Source: CAVTYH01 sp963738835 | GTDB taxonomy: Bacteria > Planctomycetota > Planctomycetia > Pirellulales > JADZDJ01 | Reading direction: 5' to 3' | Length of the DNA: 64,000 nucleotides | Assembly: GCA_963738835.1 (NCBI GenBank) | Contig: CAVTYH010000003.1 | Location: 62,001-126,000, forward strand | Program-made: the position numbers and the translations under genes | Shown here: positions 37,465-48,102 of the stretch, piece after piece | Layout of the letters: every line of letters starts with the position of its first letter | How positions within the stretch are numbered: the stretch's first letter is position 1 | The notes under the pieces: generated by a model | What the model was told of the DNA's origin: nothing | The model's database searches: none | The model's input: only the letters and a program-made list of their open reading frames with translations

Positions 37465-38350
37465 TCATTGTTTCTTCAAGAACCCTTCTGCGCCAAGAAA
37501 TTCCAGGAAGCGTTCGATGAATTCATTGCTCGGCTTACCGGCGTTGCTGTCACGGAAGCCGAAGCCGTGGGCTGTTTTGGCGTAAATGTGCAAATCGGCA
37601 GAGACGCCGGCTCCACGCAACGCCAGATAGTGGCTGGCCAGCATCGGTGCGAAATTGTCGGCATCTCCCACAGCGATGAACGTAGGCGGCAAGTTCATCT
37701 CTTTGGTGATGGTTTGCCCGCGAATGCCCAGCGGTCCGGAATAGACGAGGGCCTGAAAATCTGGCCGGGCACTCAGGCGATCGACCGGATCGTCGGCATC
37801 GGCGTGGCCCTTGCCGTCGGCGTCGCAGGTGAGCGCTGCCAATTCGCCGCCGGCCGAGAAGCCCATGATGCCCACACGGTTGGGGTCGATGTGCCATTTC
37901 TCCGCGCCGGCGCGCACCACGCGAATGGCCCGTTGGCCGTCTTGCACCGGCGTATCGGGCAGCTTGTACGGCGAATTGGGTTCGCGCCAGCCGATACTTC
38001 AGCACGAACGCCGCCACGCCGTGATCGGCCAGCCACTGGGCTTCGTTCATGCCTTCGTGCATCATCCACATTTCCCGGTGACCACCGCCCGGCGCAATGA
38101 CGACGGCGCAACCCGTGGCCTTGTCGGCAGCCGGCAGGAAGGCAGTCAGGTTCGGATTATGGACATTCTTAATGGTGTACTCGCCACCTTTTTGATCGGT
38201 CTTCACTTCCTGCTCGTCCTTTCGCGCCTCCGAGCCCGGCGCGCCATTGGGCCACAATGGAATAACGGGGTGCTGGTCGTCGGCCAAAAGAATCGCCGGC
38301 AGTACGAAGAATTGCAGGGCAACGGCAAGCGAAAACAATTTTCGACGCAT
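37465..38350 (-). CDS. Alpha/beta hydrolase (acetyl-esterase-like), frameshifted
   Basis: Signal peptide LFSLAVALQFFVLPAILLAD at the start, then PVIPLWPNGAPGSEARKDEQ, CAVVIAPGGGHREMWMMHEG and HGVAAFVLKYRLAR; after a shift at about 37980: GQRAIRVVRAGAEKWHIDPN, RVGIMGFSAGGELAALTCDA (nucleophile in GFSAGG), PPTFIAVGDADNFAP (Asp) and HIYAKTAHGFGF (His). HGGG-like oxyanion motif is APGGGH. About 295 residues. Related to xylan or carbohydrate esterases (CE-like, axe-type) of saccharolytic planctomycetes. It lies between the GH51 gene and the CE12-like gene on the same strand. Confidence 0.84.
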
Positions 38351-38423
38351 TTTGGGAATCCTTATCTAATGGTAGTGTATTTGAGTCGGTCCGCGAATCA
38401 TCCACCGCCTGTGAAAGCTCGTC

Positions 38424-39769
38424 TCAATTTCCTTCCGGTTTCCGATCCGATCGACTCGGACTGGCCGGCATGTGAAAGTCCGCAACCGCATCGGGATGTT
38501 TTGGATTGAACGCCGGCACGTCGTCGGCCAGGACTTTCGCCAGGTCCAAGTTGCTCTGTTTGAGGCCCTGGACAATGCACTTGGCTAGCTCATAACTGCC
38601 GTAGTTGTTGTGATGCGTTCCGTCTTGAAACGCCTTGCCGATGTTCTCCGGCCCGAGCGCCTCGTACAGCTCTTTGCTCATGGCGTGCAAATCGACCAGG
38701 GCCACATCTTCTTCCTTCGCCACTTGCCGCACTGCTTCCGGATAATCGCCCAAGGTGTTGTTCACATGGCCGGTAGAATCAAGACTCTTGCGGTTCATCG
38801 ACGTCACCAGCACCGGAATGCCGCCGCGCTTACGGGCAGCGGTAACAAATCGCTTCAGATCGGCTTTGTACGTAGTGAACGCACCGACGCCCGCCCCTTT
38901 TTCTTTCATGTCGTTGTGGCCGAACTGAATGAACAGATAATCGCCGGGCTTCATCGTGCTTAGCACTTTATCGAGCCGATGGGCGCCCAGCGAGCTGCGG
39001 AGCGATTCGCCCGACTCCGCATGATTGGCCACCGCCACTTCGGGCTTGAAAAACCGCGGCAGCATTTGGCCCCAACTGTTCCACGGCTCGGCCGGCTGAT
39101 CGCAGACCGTGGAATCGCCAAGGATGTACACGGTGGGCACTTTGTCGACCGGCTCTATTTCCAGGGCGCACAGACAGGGATGTTTGTCGTTGAATTCTAG
39201 TGTCAGTTTTTCGTCCCAATCCCACACTTCAGAAGTTTTCTCGCTGTCTTTCAAACGCACCGAACCATCGCCGGCAATTTGCGGCGTGCGAAGGTTGACG
39301 AGGAAACTGCGGGTGGCGAATTTTCCCGACTCGGTGTGAATATGTTCTAGCATCAGCCGGCGCAATTCCGCTTTGACGGTGGTCGTCGATTCCCCCTCGG
39401 CATCGCCCAGCGTGGCGGTCACTTTGTAATTGCCCTCGGGCAGCGCGACCGAGAAACAAAACGGCTTGTCGCTGGTGCAAAAGCCGCTGTGCAGCGGATC
39501 GCTGCCGCCGCGAGCAACCGCTTGCACGCTTGCGCCCGGCTCAAAGCCATAACCAGATTCTTTGCTGTAGGCCGCTGTCGGCTCGACGTGAGTGTAACCA
39601 GGCGCTTGTGCGCGGCGCCAAACTGAAAGCGAAAACTGCGCGGAGCAACATCCGGTTGTTTTTTTTCAGTTTGCTCTGCCGCCGTAATTACAGTCGCTGC
39701 GAGAACGAACAGCGCAGTGACAATAACAACCCTGCCGACAATCGCCGGCCCGTGGCAGATGGTACGCAT
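38424..39769 (-). CDS. Rhamnogalacturonan acetylesterase-like SGNH hydrolase, frameshifted
   Basis: N-terminal signal in VGRVVIVTALFVLAATVITA, then a beta-domain (GFEPGASVQAVARGGSD, GNYKVTATLGDAEGESTTTV) and the SGNH domain: VPTVYILGDSTVCDQPAEPW (Ser), NHAESGESLRSS (Gly/Asn), YLFIQFGHNDMKEKGAGV, and FQDGTHHNNYGSYELAKC (Asp-x-x-His). A shift at about 39605 breaks the beginning. The beta-domain plus SGNH arrangement and GDSTVxDQ are typical of family CE12 (rhamnogalacturonan acetylesterase). About 448 residues; exported. It would remove acetyl groups from pectin. Confidence 0.85.
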
Positions 39770-39927
39770 TGCAGATTCACTTTGCGTCAACGGAACGTGT
39801 AGCGTCGGTGAGCCTAGATATTAAATAGAAATTTCCCGAATTGAAACTACCGCGCGAATTTTTCTTGCCGCAACCATCTGTAGGAGGTGACTCCCGTCGC
39901 CGATGCCCCTGAATTACGCCATCGCCG

Positions 39928-41517
39928 TCAGGAGACGGCTCCTCCAACATCCCCCGTCGACCACGCGCCATCGATCAACCGCCACGTTTTCCCGGTCGGA
40001 TTCTTCTCGCGCAGCAGCGGCGGCAGGCGGTGCGGCCGTACGTTGTCGTAGCAGTGCAGGGCGGCAAAACGACGCAGGGCGGCGGGAATTCCAACCGCCG
40101 TGAAGCCGGGATGCCCCGTCGCTGGATATGGCCCGCCGTGGTTCATCGCCGCGGAAACCGCCACGCCGGTCGGCATTTTGTCGTTCAAGAGCCGGCCGAC
40201 CCGCCCGCGCAGCTCGGGGACCACTCGCTCGTAAAGTGTGTCGTCTTCGCCCTTCGTCGAGGAATAGATGCACCCAGTAAGATTGCCCTCCAAATGTGCC
40301 AGCACCTTTATCAGTTGCTCGGCATTATCGGCCACCACGTACAGCGATGCATTGCCAAACGCCTCGGTCTGCAGTGCTTCGGCATTTTTCAAAAACTCGG
40401 CAGCCGAAACTCGCAGCAGCGTATTGGCATAGCTGTGCCCCTTGCCGCCGCCGCTCTTGCCGCCGGCCAACACTTTCGCGCCAGCGTTGGTCAGTGTTTG
40501 CACTGCCGTGGACAGCGAATCGGCCACGCGGCCGGAAAGCAGCGTGCCGACCGGAGCTGCTTGGAACCGCGCCGTCACGCTATCGATGAATTTTTCTGTG
40601 TCGGCTCCCGCCAGCAACACGACGAGACTGGGGTTCGTGCAAAACTGCCCCGTGCCCATCAAGCAGCTCGTCGTGAATTCTTCCGCAATCTTTTCACCCC
40701 GTTCCCGCAGTGCCCCGGTAAAAATCACAACTGGGTTGATGCTCGACAGCTCCAAATAAATCGGTTTACCGGCAGCGTCGGCTGCGGCTTTCAGCGCCAA
40801 ACCCGCGCTGCGACTTCCCGTGTAACCGGTCGCGCCGGTGCGCGGATCGGCGACCAACCGCAAACCATCTGCGTGGCTGGTACGATAAATCAACTGCACC
40901 GTGCCCGGCGGCAATTCAGTTTTGTCGGCCGCTTGCAGGGCGAGTTCACCAAACAACCGTGTCGTGCCAGGATGCGAGGTGTTGGCCTTCGCGATCACTG
41001 GGTTGCCCGCTGCAATGGCCGCGGCAAAATCGCCGCCGGCAATGCTGTTAAACGCAAACGGAAAATTGTTGGGCCCAAACACCCATACCGGGCCCAAGGA
41101 CGTCAGTGCGCTGCGAATGTTCAACTTTGTATCGATCGTCGGCAGCGCCAAGAACCTTCGCGAGCTGCTGCCGCTGCTTGCCGCAATTGACTGGTCGTCC
41201 GCGGCAACTCCACGTCTTTCATCCGCGGCGCCGCCGGCAACGCCGTTTCGGTGTTCGCAATCGTCACCAAATCGGCCGCGCGTGCTTCGATCAGCTCGGC
41301 ATAAACATCCAGAAACCGTGCCACACTTTCCGGCGGCATTGCCCGTAGCTTTTGAAACGCCGCCGTGGCCGCGTCAAGCGCCGCCTCGCAATCGTGCCAA
41401 TCGCTAATCGGAAATTCGTCCGCCGAGCGCCGCTGCCGCCGCCGGATTTTCCGCCCGAAACGTCGCCGAAGAATGCGACTTGATCCATTTTCCGTCAATG
41501 AGAATCGGTTGCGCCAT
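39928..41517 (-). CDS. Aldehyde dehydrogenase, 2-oxoglutarate-semialdehyde type, frameshifted
   Basis: About 528 residues from ATG 41517 (MAQPILIDGKW in its first frame). Shifts at about 41420 and 41155. Family blocks: FDAATAAFQKLRAMPPESV region, LGPVWVFGPNNFPFAFNSIA, NPVIAKANTSHPGTT, IYLELSSINPVVIFTGALRE, and SCLMGTGQFCTNPSLVVLLA (active Cys). The closing residues HPGFTAVGIPAALRRFAALHC resemble alpha-ketoglutaric semialdehyde dehydrogenase (KGSADH) of the oxidative pentose routes. FAH dehydratase gene upstream makes the substrate semialdehyde plausible. NAD(P)-linked, cytoplasmic. Confidence 0.85.
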
Positions 41518-41622
41518 GATGAATGTCCGTTGTCAGTTGTCCGTTACGATGAAGCGCGGGGCAAGCCCACGCCGCTACACTGTCACCCGTTCACCGGCTC
41601 ACCCCTCCACCCGTTCATCCGC

Positions 41623-42477
41623 CTATCCTTGCACGACAAAATTCCTAAGCGTCCCAATGCCGTCGATCGTTATCTCCACCGCATCGCCCGCCGCCAGGGT
41701 GAATGTGTCGGCAGGAATAATACCGGTGCCGGTCAGTAAAATCACGCCATTGGGAAAACTGTTGTCGCGCCCGAGATAGCCGATCAGCTCTGCAAACGAG
41801 CGGGCCATTTGCGCCGTCGTGGTGCTGCCTTCAAACACGCTTTTGCCGTCGCGGCGAATGGCCAGCCGGATGCCGATTTCATCATGCGGCGGCATCGCGT
41901 CGGCCAGCGTCACCACCGGCCCTAGCGCACAACAGGCATTGTACACCTTCGCCTGCGGCAAATAGAGCGGGTTCTCTCCCTCGATATCGCGCGAGCTCAT
42001 GTCGTTGCCCGCTGTGAAGCCGACCAGTTGCATTCGCGAGTTGAGCACCAGCGCCAACTCCGGCTCGGGCACATTCCACTTGGCATCGGCCCGAATGCGT
42101 ACCGCCTGACCCGGCCCGACCACCCGATGCGGGGTCGCCTTGAAAAACAATTCTGGCCGCGCCGCCTGGTAAACTTTGTCGTAAAACGTGGCCGCACTTT
42201 CCGACTCTTCCATCCTCGCCACCATGCTGCGTTTGTAAGTGACCCCGGCCGCCCAAACTTCCTGCCGATCGATCGGTGCAAGCAGCGTGACCGAATCGAC
42301 CGGCAACTTCGCCCCTCGCGGTTTCAGCGACGCCACAGCCACTGCCGGATCGCGCGATTCCAACACGTCGCTCAACGTGCGAATCTCGCCGCTAGGCTCC
42401 AGCGGCTGCACCACTTTATTCTCGACGACACCAAGGGTTTCTTCCTGCACACCGATACGAATTTTTGCAAGTTGCAT
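41623..42477 (-). CDS. FAH-family 2-keto-3-deoxy-sugar-acid dehydratase-like protein
   Basis: 284 residues from ATG 42477 (MQLAKIRIGVQEETLG); homology does not extend further upstream. VWAAGVTYKRSMVARMEESE, PELFFKATPHRVVGPGQAV, WNVPEPELALVLNSRMQLVG, FTAGNDMSSRDIEGENPLYL, YNACCALGPVVTL and GVILLTGTGIIPAD are FAH-fold blocks; ExE (PEPE), the Asp of GND and Lys ligate Mg. The ...VTYxxSxxARxxES... start and PELFFKxTPHR resemble 2-dehydro-3-deoxy-D-arabinonate dehydratase. The product, 2-oxoglutarate semialdehyde, would be used by the aldehyde dehydrogenase gene directly downstream. Intact. Confidence 0.8.
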   Translation of the reverse strand: MQLAKIRIGVQEETLGVVENKVVQPLEPSGEIRTLSDVLESRDPAVAVASLKPRGAKLPVDSVTLLAPIDRQEVWAAGVTYKRSMVARMEESESAATFYDKVYQAARPELFFKATPHRVVGPGQAVRIRADAKWNVPEPELALVLNSRMQLVGFTAGNDMSSRDIEGENPLYLPQAKVYNACCALGPVVTLADAMPPHDEIGIRLAIRRDGKSVFEGSTTTAQMARSFAELIGYLGRDNSFPNGVILLTGTGIIPADTFTLAAGDAVEITIDGIGTLRNFVVQG

Positions 42478-42836
42478 GATGTGAACAATAAAGCCTGAGG
42501 AATTAAAGAGTTCGAAAAGCGAATCGTCGGTTTTGCCTCGCCTCGGGTCGTTTGTTTTTAATTGATCACTGCCAGAGCCTACCATCGCGCGCGATGTCTT
42601 TCCAGTTTCCGGTCTGACAAAACATTCCCTAATCAGCTCATTCAATAAACTGATGGAACAGCTTTAGACACGGCTGCAGTAACTGGGTATATTTATAATC
42701 GTTGGAACTGTACCCAATTCCGTCAGACCCACCTTAATTTGGCAGCATTTTCAATTTGCTGAAATCCGTTGGCCGAGAAGTTTCAGACAAACGGCGCCAT
42801 GATGTTCATCTTTGAAATCTGAGCGAGGATTGTGCG
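42478..42836. other. Intergenic gap, no gene recognised
   Basis: About 360 bp between the divergent FAH gene and the Gly-rich surface protein gene. AT-richer than neighbours around 42640-42740 (GTATATTTATAATCGTTGG), which would fit promoter DNA, but no clear promoter boxes were assigned. No repeats seen. Confidence 0.35.
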
Positions 42837-45800
42837 ATGACTCTTCGATCCAATCGCCGCCGGTCCGCAAATCATCGTCACCAGTACGCGCTGCGGCTGC
42901 ATCTTGAGCAGTTGGAAAACCGTCGACTGCTGGCAATCATTCCGGTCGCTCCAGGGCTCGAAAGTTTGCGCGGCGCTATCGGCATGGCCCAGCACAATTC
43001 CGACGCCGAGAACACGTTAATGCTGTCGGCAAGCGAGTATTCGCTGGCGAGCAATGTTGGGAAGCTACTGATTGAAAACGATTCGGCGCTGGCGCACAAA
43101 ACGCTGACGATCGCCGGCGCCGGTCATTCAGACACGACCATCGTTCCTGATGACGGCACGACCTGGAAGGATCGAATTTTTCAAATCGTGGGAGACGACG
43201 TCACAGTCGTTTTCCAGCACCTGACCATTGCCGGCGGCCTGGCGGTCGATGGAGGCGGAGTTAACGGATTTGCGGCGGTCGGCGGAGGTCTGCTGATCGT
43301 GGGCGCTCATGTCACGCTTAGCGACGTGCATCTGATCAACAACCAGGCCGTCGGGTCCGATGGTGACGCAGGCTTAGACGGCACCGACTTCAACATCAAC
43401 GGCGACGACGGCTCCGACGGTGGAGAAGCCGACGGTGGCGGTGTCTATTTGGCCGGCGGCACGTTAACTATCAACAGTGGATCGCTCATCGATGCGAATG
43501 TCGCCCAAGGTGGAGCGGGGGGCGATGGCGGCAGCGGCATCATCAAAGGCGATCCGCCCGATTTAGGCATGAATGGTGCAACCGGCGCCGCTGGCACCAG
43601 CGGTGGCGACAATCTCGCCGAAGTTGGCAGCGGCGGCAAAGGGGGGCACGGCGGCGATGGCAAGGGAGGCGGAATTTACGTCGCCGAAGGTATGCTCGTC
43701 GTTCAAAGCAGCACCATCTCCAACAACCGGGCTATCGGCGGCGACGGCGGCGGCGGTGGCGATCCAGGCGATACTTACACCTCCGTTACCGACGCGCTCG
43801 GCGCACAAATGCCGGCGCTGGCCGGAGGTTGGGGCGGACGCGGCGGAAATGGTTCGATGGCGGGCGCGTTTCCCGGACACGGCGGCGACGCCGGCAATGC
43901 AGCCGACGGCGGCGATGGCGGTAAAGGAGGCGAAGGCGGCGGTGGAGCAGGCGCCGGCGTGTACATCGAAGGGGGCAGTTCCTCGATTGCCTCGACGTTG
44001 ATCGAAGAGAACGATGCCGTGGGCGGAAAAGGAGGCGATGGCGGCGACGGCGGCGATGGCGGCGGCAGTGGACTACACACGTATCACGACAGCAATGGCG
44101 ATGAGATTTTCTTAGGCTGGCAAGCGTTCGGCGGCCCCGGCGGAAATGGCGCTTCAGGACCAGTCGGTAATCCGGGCCAAGATGCCCCCGGCGGTCTTGG
44201 AAGTGGCTCCCCCGGCAATAATGGCGGCAACGGCCGTGCGGCCGCAGATGCCGGCGATTCCGGCGCTGGCGGCGAAGCAGGTGAAGGTGGCGAAGGAGGG
44301 CGCGGCGGTGACGCATCGGGCGGCGGAATTCTTGTCACAGGAGGAACTCTCTCGCTGCAGACAAACAACATCAAGATGAATGCCGCGTTTGGTGGCCAAG
44401 GTGGCGACGGTGGCGACGGCGGAGCGGGCGGAGACGGCGCCAACGGCAATCCCGGTGGCCTTGGCGGTTTCGGTGGCGACGGTGGCCGCGGCGGCTCAGC
44501 CGGGCCAGCCCCTGCCGATCCTGGTACAGGAGGAAATGGTGGCAACGGTGCGCTGGGGGGCGCAGGTGGCGACGGCGGTGAAGGAGGCGGTGGCGGCGCC
44601 GGTGGCAATGCCGGCGATGGCGGCAGCGCCTTTGGCGGCGGCATCGCGGTGGTTGACGGCGTGGTCGATAGTCACGGCGATACCATCAATATGAACTCCG
44701 ACTTCGGCGGCTGGACCGGCGACGGCGGCGCGGGGGCGCAGGTGGCGACGGTGGTACTGGCGGCAGCGGCGGCGGCGGCGGACGCGGCGGCGGCGGCGGA
44801 AACCTGGGCGCTGGCGGACTCAATATCGGCTTCATGTACGTCGGCAACCACAAAAACGGCAACGGTGGCAACGGCGGTGACGGTGGCCCTGGTGGCCGAG
44901 GTGGTGATGCCGGCGGAGGAGGCGATGGCGGATCGGTCGGCGACGCCGGACTGGGATTCGGCGGCAACCTGTACGTCGTCTTTGGAAAAATGTCTGTCGA
45001 TAACGGAACAACTTACGTCTCCGGCCAGGTCTTCGGCGGCGTCGCCCAGCCTCCCGGCGATGGCGGCGATCCTGGTGACGAGGGCGAAGCGGGCGCGGCC
45101 GGCCCTCACGATCCAACGCTGCCCGTGGCCGGCAATGTCGATAACCCAGGGCACGAAGGGCAAAACGGAATGCTCGGCCACGACGGACCGGCAGGCCAGC
45201 CGGGAGCACTCGCCAATTTCGGCGGCACCGGCGACGAAGGTCGAAATGGCATCTCGATCGGCCCCAACTTATTCGGCAGCTTGCAATTCGTGACTGCCGG
45301 CAGCGGCGACATCAATCAAGACGGGATTACCGACACGTCCGATATTCTGGCCATGCTGATCGCGCTGACGGACGTTGCCAGCTATGCACAACAAAAGGGC
45401 TTGACCGTCTCGCAACTGCAATCGATCGGCGACGTGAATAGCGACGGTAAATTCAACAATGCAGACATTCAGTCGCTGCTCGATAAAGTTGTTGGAAACG
45501 GGGTCGGCAGCGGCTCTTCCGCTGGCGAACCTGCTCGTGCCAGCAATCAAAACGAATCCGCAACCAGCGTTACAACCAGCTTGCTCGGCGTGCAATCTTT
45601 TGAAACCGCGGTCCCGAGCGCCGCACCCGTATCGGCAACCTCGCCGATTTCAGAATCGACTGATCCGCAGCCGCCCCCCGCTTCGTCTTTATTTTCGCCG
45701 GATCGAATTCGATCGATCGATTTCTTCGATCGCGTTGAAATCGAATCCGCCGGACCGGCGATGTTGAAATTCGGCAGCGATAACTCTGCAGCAGCCAACT

Positions 45801-46006
45801 CACAAACTGCCGCGCCGACGAACCAGGCGGCACTGAACGCCGCGAATCTGGCCACTATAGGGCGCGTCGGCGAAACGCCCTTCGGCGAAATATCGCCGAA
45901 CGACGCAAAAACCGATTCGGCGCACGAAACCGAAAATTCTCCCGACGACTGGAACCCACTCCAGCCGCCACTGGTCGACGCTGTACTTCAGTTCTCCGCC
46001 TTTTGA
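42837..46006 (+). CDS. Gly-rich surface protein with planctomycete N-terminal signal and dockerin-like module, frameshifted
   Basis: About 1,055 residues. The start LRLHLEQLENRRLLAIIPVA is the planctomycete-specific N-terminal export signal (LExRxLLA). After a beta-helix-like segment (HKTLTIAGAGHSDTTIVPDD, LLIVGAHVTLSDVHLINNQA) come hundreds of residues of GGxGGxGG repeats, PE-PGRS-like, interrupted by short hydrophobic/polar strand turns (GGGIYVAEGMLVVQSSTISN), as in right-handed helix adhesins. A shift at about 44735 in a GGC/GGT tract changes frame; in the other frame it would read as poly-Ala. Near the C-terminus are two Ca-binding segments, GDINQDGITDTSDILAML and GDVNSDGKFNNADIQSLL, like type I dockerin. 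A Ser/Ala-rich tail ends it. Probably cell-surface. Confidence 0.78.
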
Positions 46007-46019
46007 GCGCTGATCCAGA

Positions 46020-46043
46020 CACTGGCAGAGCCAGTGGCACCCG
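46020..46043. repeat. CACTGGC/GCCAGTG hairpin, third copy
   Basis: CACTGGC-AGA-GCCAGTG followed by GCACCCG, identical to the unit at 5932-5955. It starts 14 bases after the stop codon of the Gly-rich protein, so it could act as its terminator. Confidence 0.75.
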
Positions 46044-46615
46044 GGCTGCGGGCAGGGGCAAGGCTCGGCACGATTTTTGGCGGTGGCCTAAAAAGAGGCT
46101 TGATTTTATTCACATGTACACTATAATTTCACCCGGAACTCTGAGTCCCTTTTGCCAGCCTTGGCAAATGTCGTTCTTTGGCAACGCAACTTTTATTGGC
46201 CTGCCCCGGCGTGGCGCGTTGGGGTGGGCGATCGTGCGCGCTGGAAGGGCCAGAAAATAACCACGGAGACACAGAGACGCGGAGAAATCCGGAGGATTGG
46301 CCACTAATGAACGCAAATCAACGCGAATGGGACAGGGCAGAAACGGAGTGAGTGAAGATCCGTTGCAGATTGAAGATCGGCAGTGGCTGGCTGGACCTCG
46401 TCCGTAGTGGCGTTCATCGGTGTTCATTCGCGGCTACATAAATGCCTTTTCCGTGTCTTTGTGCCTCCGTGGTGAAATCTGCTGGCTGCTAGTCACGCGC
46501 TGCGTGCCCAAGTGATGACAAAGTGTTTGGTGAAAAAGGCCGTTTTTTTCGAAGGTTTCGCATTAACATTTGTGCATCGATTTTTATTTTTTGGTGTGCC
46601 ATCGAGTCGGCGGCA

Positions 46616-46649
46616 CCCAAGCCTAGGGGTTGCAACCCCTAGGCTTGGG
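46616..46649. repeat. 34-base perfect palindrome
   Basis: CCCAAGCCTAGGGGTT, centre GC, AACCCCTAGGCTTGGG: 16-bp arms, all paired. It lies in the T-tract-rich gap between the Gly-rich gene and the ABC ATPase gene. No flanking gene feature explains it. Confidence 0.75.
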
Positions 46650-46824
46650 ATCCCGCGATGTGACAGTCATGGAGCAATGCTTTTCAAAAACGCCGCGTTT
46701 TTCAGGCTCGTTTCGCAAACATTGTCGCCTTGATTCGTATTTTTCTCGCACGTGCTTCATTCACGAGCGACGACTGAACCGGAACTGCTCGCTGTCCTGC
46801 GCTTCACTGCCCAGCGCTGGCTGG

Positions 46825-47924
46825 CTACCGTTTCGAAAAATCCAACTGCCCGGCGTAGTGGCAGCGGGCCCAGTGGCCGGTTTGGATTTCGCGGAGCTCT
46901 GGTTCTTCGGTGGTACAGCGGGCACCATCGTTGAACGGACAGCGCGGATGGAATTTGCAACCGCTGGGAAAATGCAACGGGCTGGGAACCATACCGGGGA
47001 TGGTGAGCAGGCGTGGGCGGCGGACCGGTAGTTCCCCCTCACCCCCGTCCCCTCTCCCAGAGGGCGAGGGAAGAATAGCAGTCGCCTCACTCAGACCCTC
47101 TCCCCGAGGAGAACGAGAATAATTTGCCGGTTCGGGGCGCGAGCGGAAGAGGCCAACGGTGTAGGGATGCAAGGGATTGGCGAACAGCTCTTTCACCGGG
47201 GCGTATTCAACGACCTTCGAGGCGTACATTACGGCCACGTCGTCGGCCATTTCGGCGACGATGCCCAGGTCGTGCGTGATCATCAAGATCGACATGCCAA
47301 ACTCGGCCTGCAGTGCGCGGAGCAGGTCGAGAATTTGGGCTTGAATGGTTACATCAAGGGCCGTGGTGGGCTCGTCGGCAATGAGCAGCCGTGGATTGCA
47401 GGCCAGCGCCATGGCGATCATCGCTCGTTGCCGCATGCCGCCGGAAAACTGGTGCGGGTATTCATCGACCCGTTTTTCCGGCGCCGGGAATGCGCACTTT
47501 GCGCAGCATGTCGATGGCCCGACGGCGGGCTTCGGCCTTGCCGACGTTTTGATGCAGCCGCATGGCTTCGCCAATTTGAGCGCCAATGGTGAACACCGGG
47601 TTGAGCGAAGTCATTGGCTCTTGAAAGATCATCGAAATTCGCTGCGCCGCGGATGCGCCGCATTTCCGCTTCGCGCAATTCGGAAAGCACGGTGGGCTTG
47701 CCATTATCGTGCATCACAATTTTTCCGCCGGCGATGCGGCCCGGCGAAGAAACAAGCCGCATCACCGAGAGCGCCGTGACGCTTTTGCCCGAGCCGCTTT
47801 CGCCAACCAGACCGAGCGTTTTGCCGCGAGGAATGACGAGTGAAACGTCATCGACGGCCCGAACGACTCCTTCGTCGGTGTAGAACCACGTGCGGAGATT
47901 TTGGATTTCAACGAGCGACGACAT
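46825..47924 (-). CDS. Oligopeptide/dipeptide ABC transporter ATPase (OppD/DppD-like), frameshifted, with repeat insert
   Basis: Three frame segments: SSLVEIQNLRTWFYTDEGVV and GLVGESGSGKSVTALSVMRL (Walker A); after about 47650 RISMIFQEPMTSLNPVFTIG (Q-loop); after about 47485 YPHQFSGGMRQRAMIAMALA (signature) then RLLIADEPTTALDVTIQAQI (Walker B) and SILMITHDLGIVAEMADDVA. The C-terminus has the family zinc/peptide-type tail SGCKFHPRCPFNDGARCTTE with paired Cys. Between GLFRSRPE and RLLTIPGMVPSPLHFPSG lies a non-family stretch (NYSRSPRGEG ... PSPSGRGDGGEG) from a GGGAGAGG-type repeat in frame. ATP-driven peptide import; no permease genes are adjacent. Confidence 0.85.
47030..47122. repeat. GGGAGAGG-family repeat inside the ABC ATPase gene, copy 4
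   Basis: Half-units CCCCCTCACCCCCGTCCCC and CCTCTCCCCGAGGAGAACGA in the coding frame, with CCTCTCCCAGAGGGCGAGG in between. The translation (PSPSGRGDGGEG) is the same type of peptide as in prmC. Confidence 0.75.
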
Positions 47925-48102
47925 GGGAGATTAATGATGAATGACGAAGTTCGAATGCCGAATGGAATTCCAAATTCCAAATTCCAATACCCAATGCTCC
48001 GCGGTCAACTTCAATCGACCTTTGGAATTTGGAGCTTGGAATTTCAATCGTCATTCGTCATTCGAATTTCGTCATTTAGTGGACGGCATTCGAGTCAATG
48101 GG

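Larger units (their letters stand above)
46007..46824. other. Repeat-rich intergenic region, no gene recognised
   Basis: About 820 bp. Contents: a CACTGGC/GCCAGTG hairpin (46020-46043); an outer inverted pair ACCACGGAGACACAGAG (about 46260) with CTTTGTGCCTCCGTGGT (about 46457-46473); a 34-base perfect palindrome (46616-46649); T-tract words at 46540-46600 and 46680-46750 like those at 5220-5560. No coding frame has protein character. Confidence 0.5.

Noticed and set aside
43445..44967. Pro-rich open frames antisense to the Gly-rich protein
   Set aside because: Pro-Pro-Ser runs are the complement of GGC/GGT repeats; no start signals or domains.
47030..47122. Tandem pattern looked at as a CRISPR-type repeat
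   Set aside because: Only two degenerate half-units, no regular spacers; no cas genes in the window.
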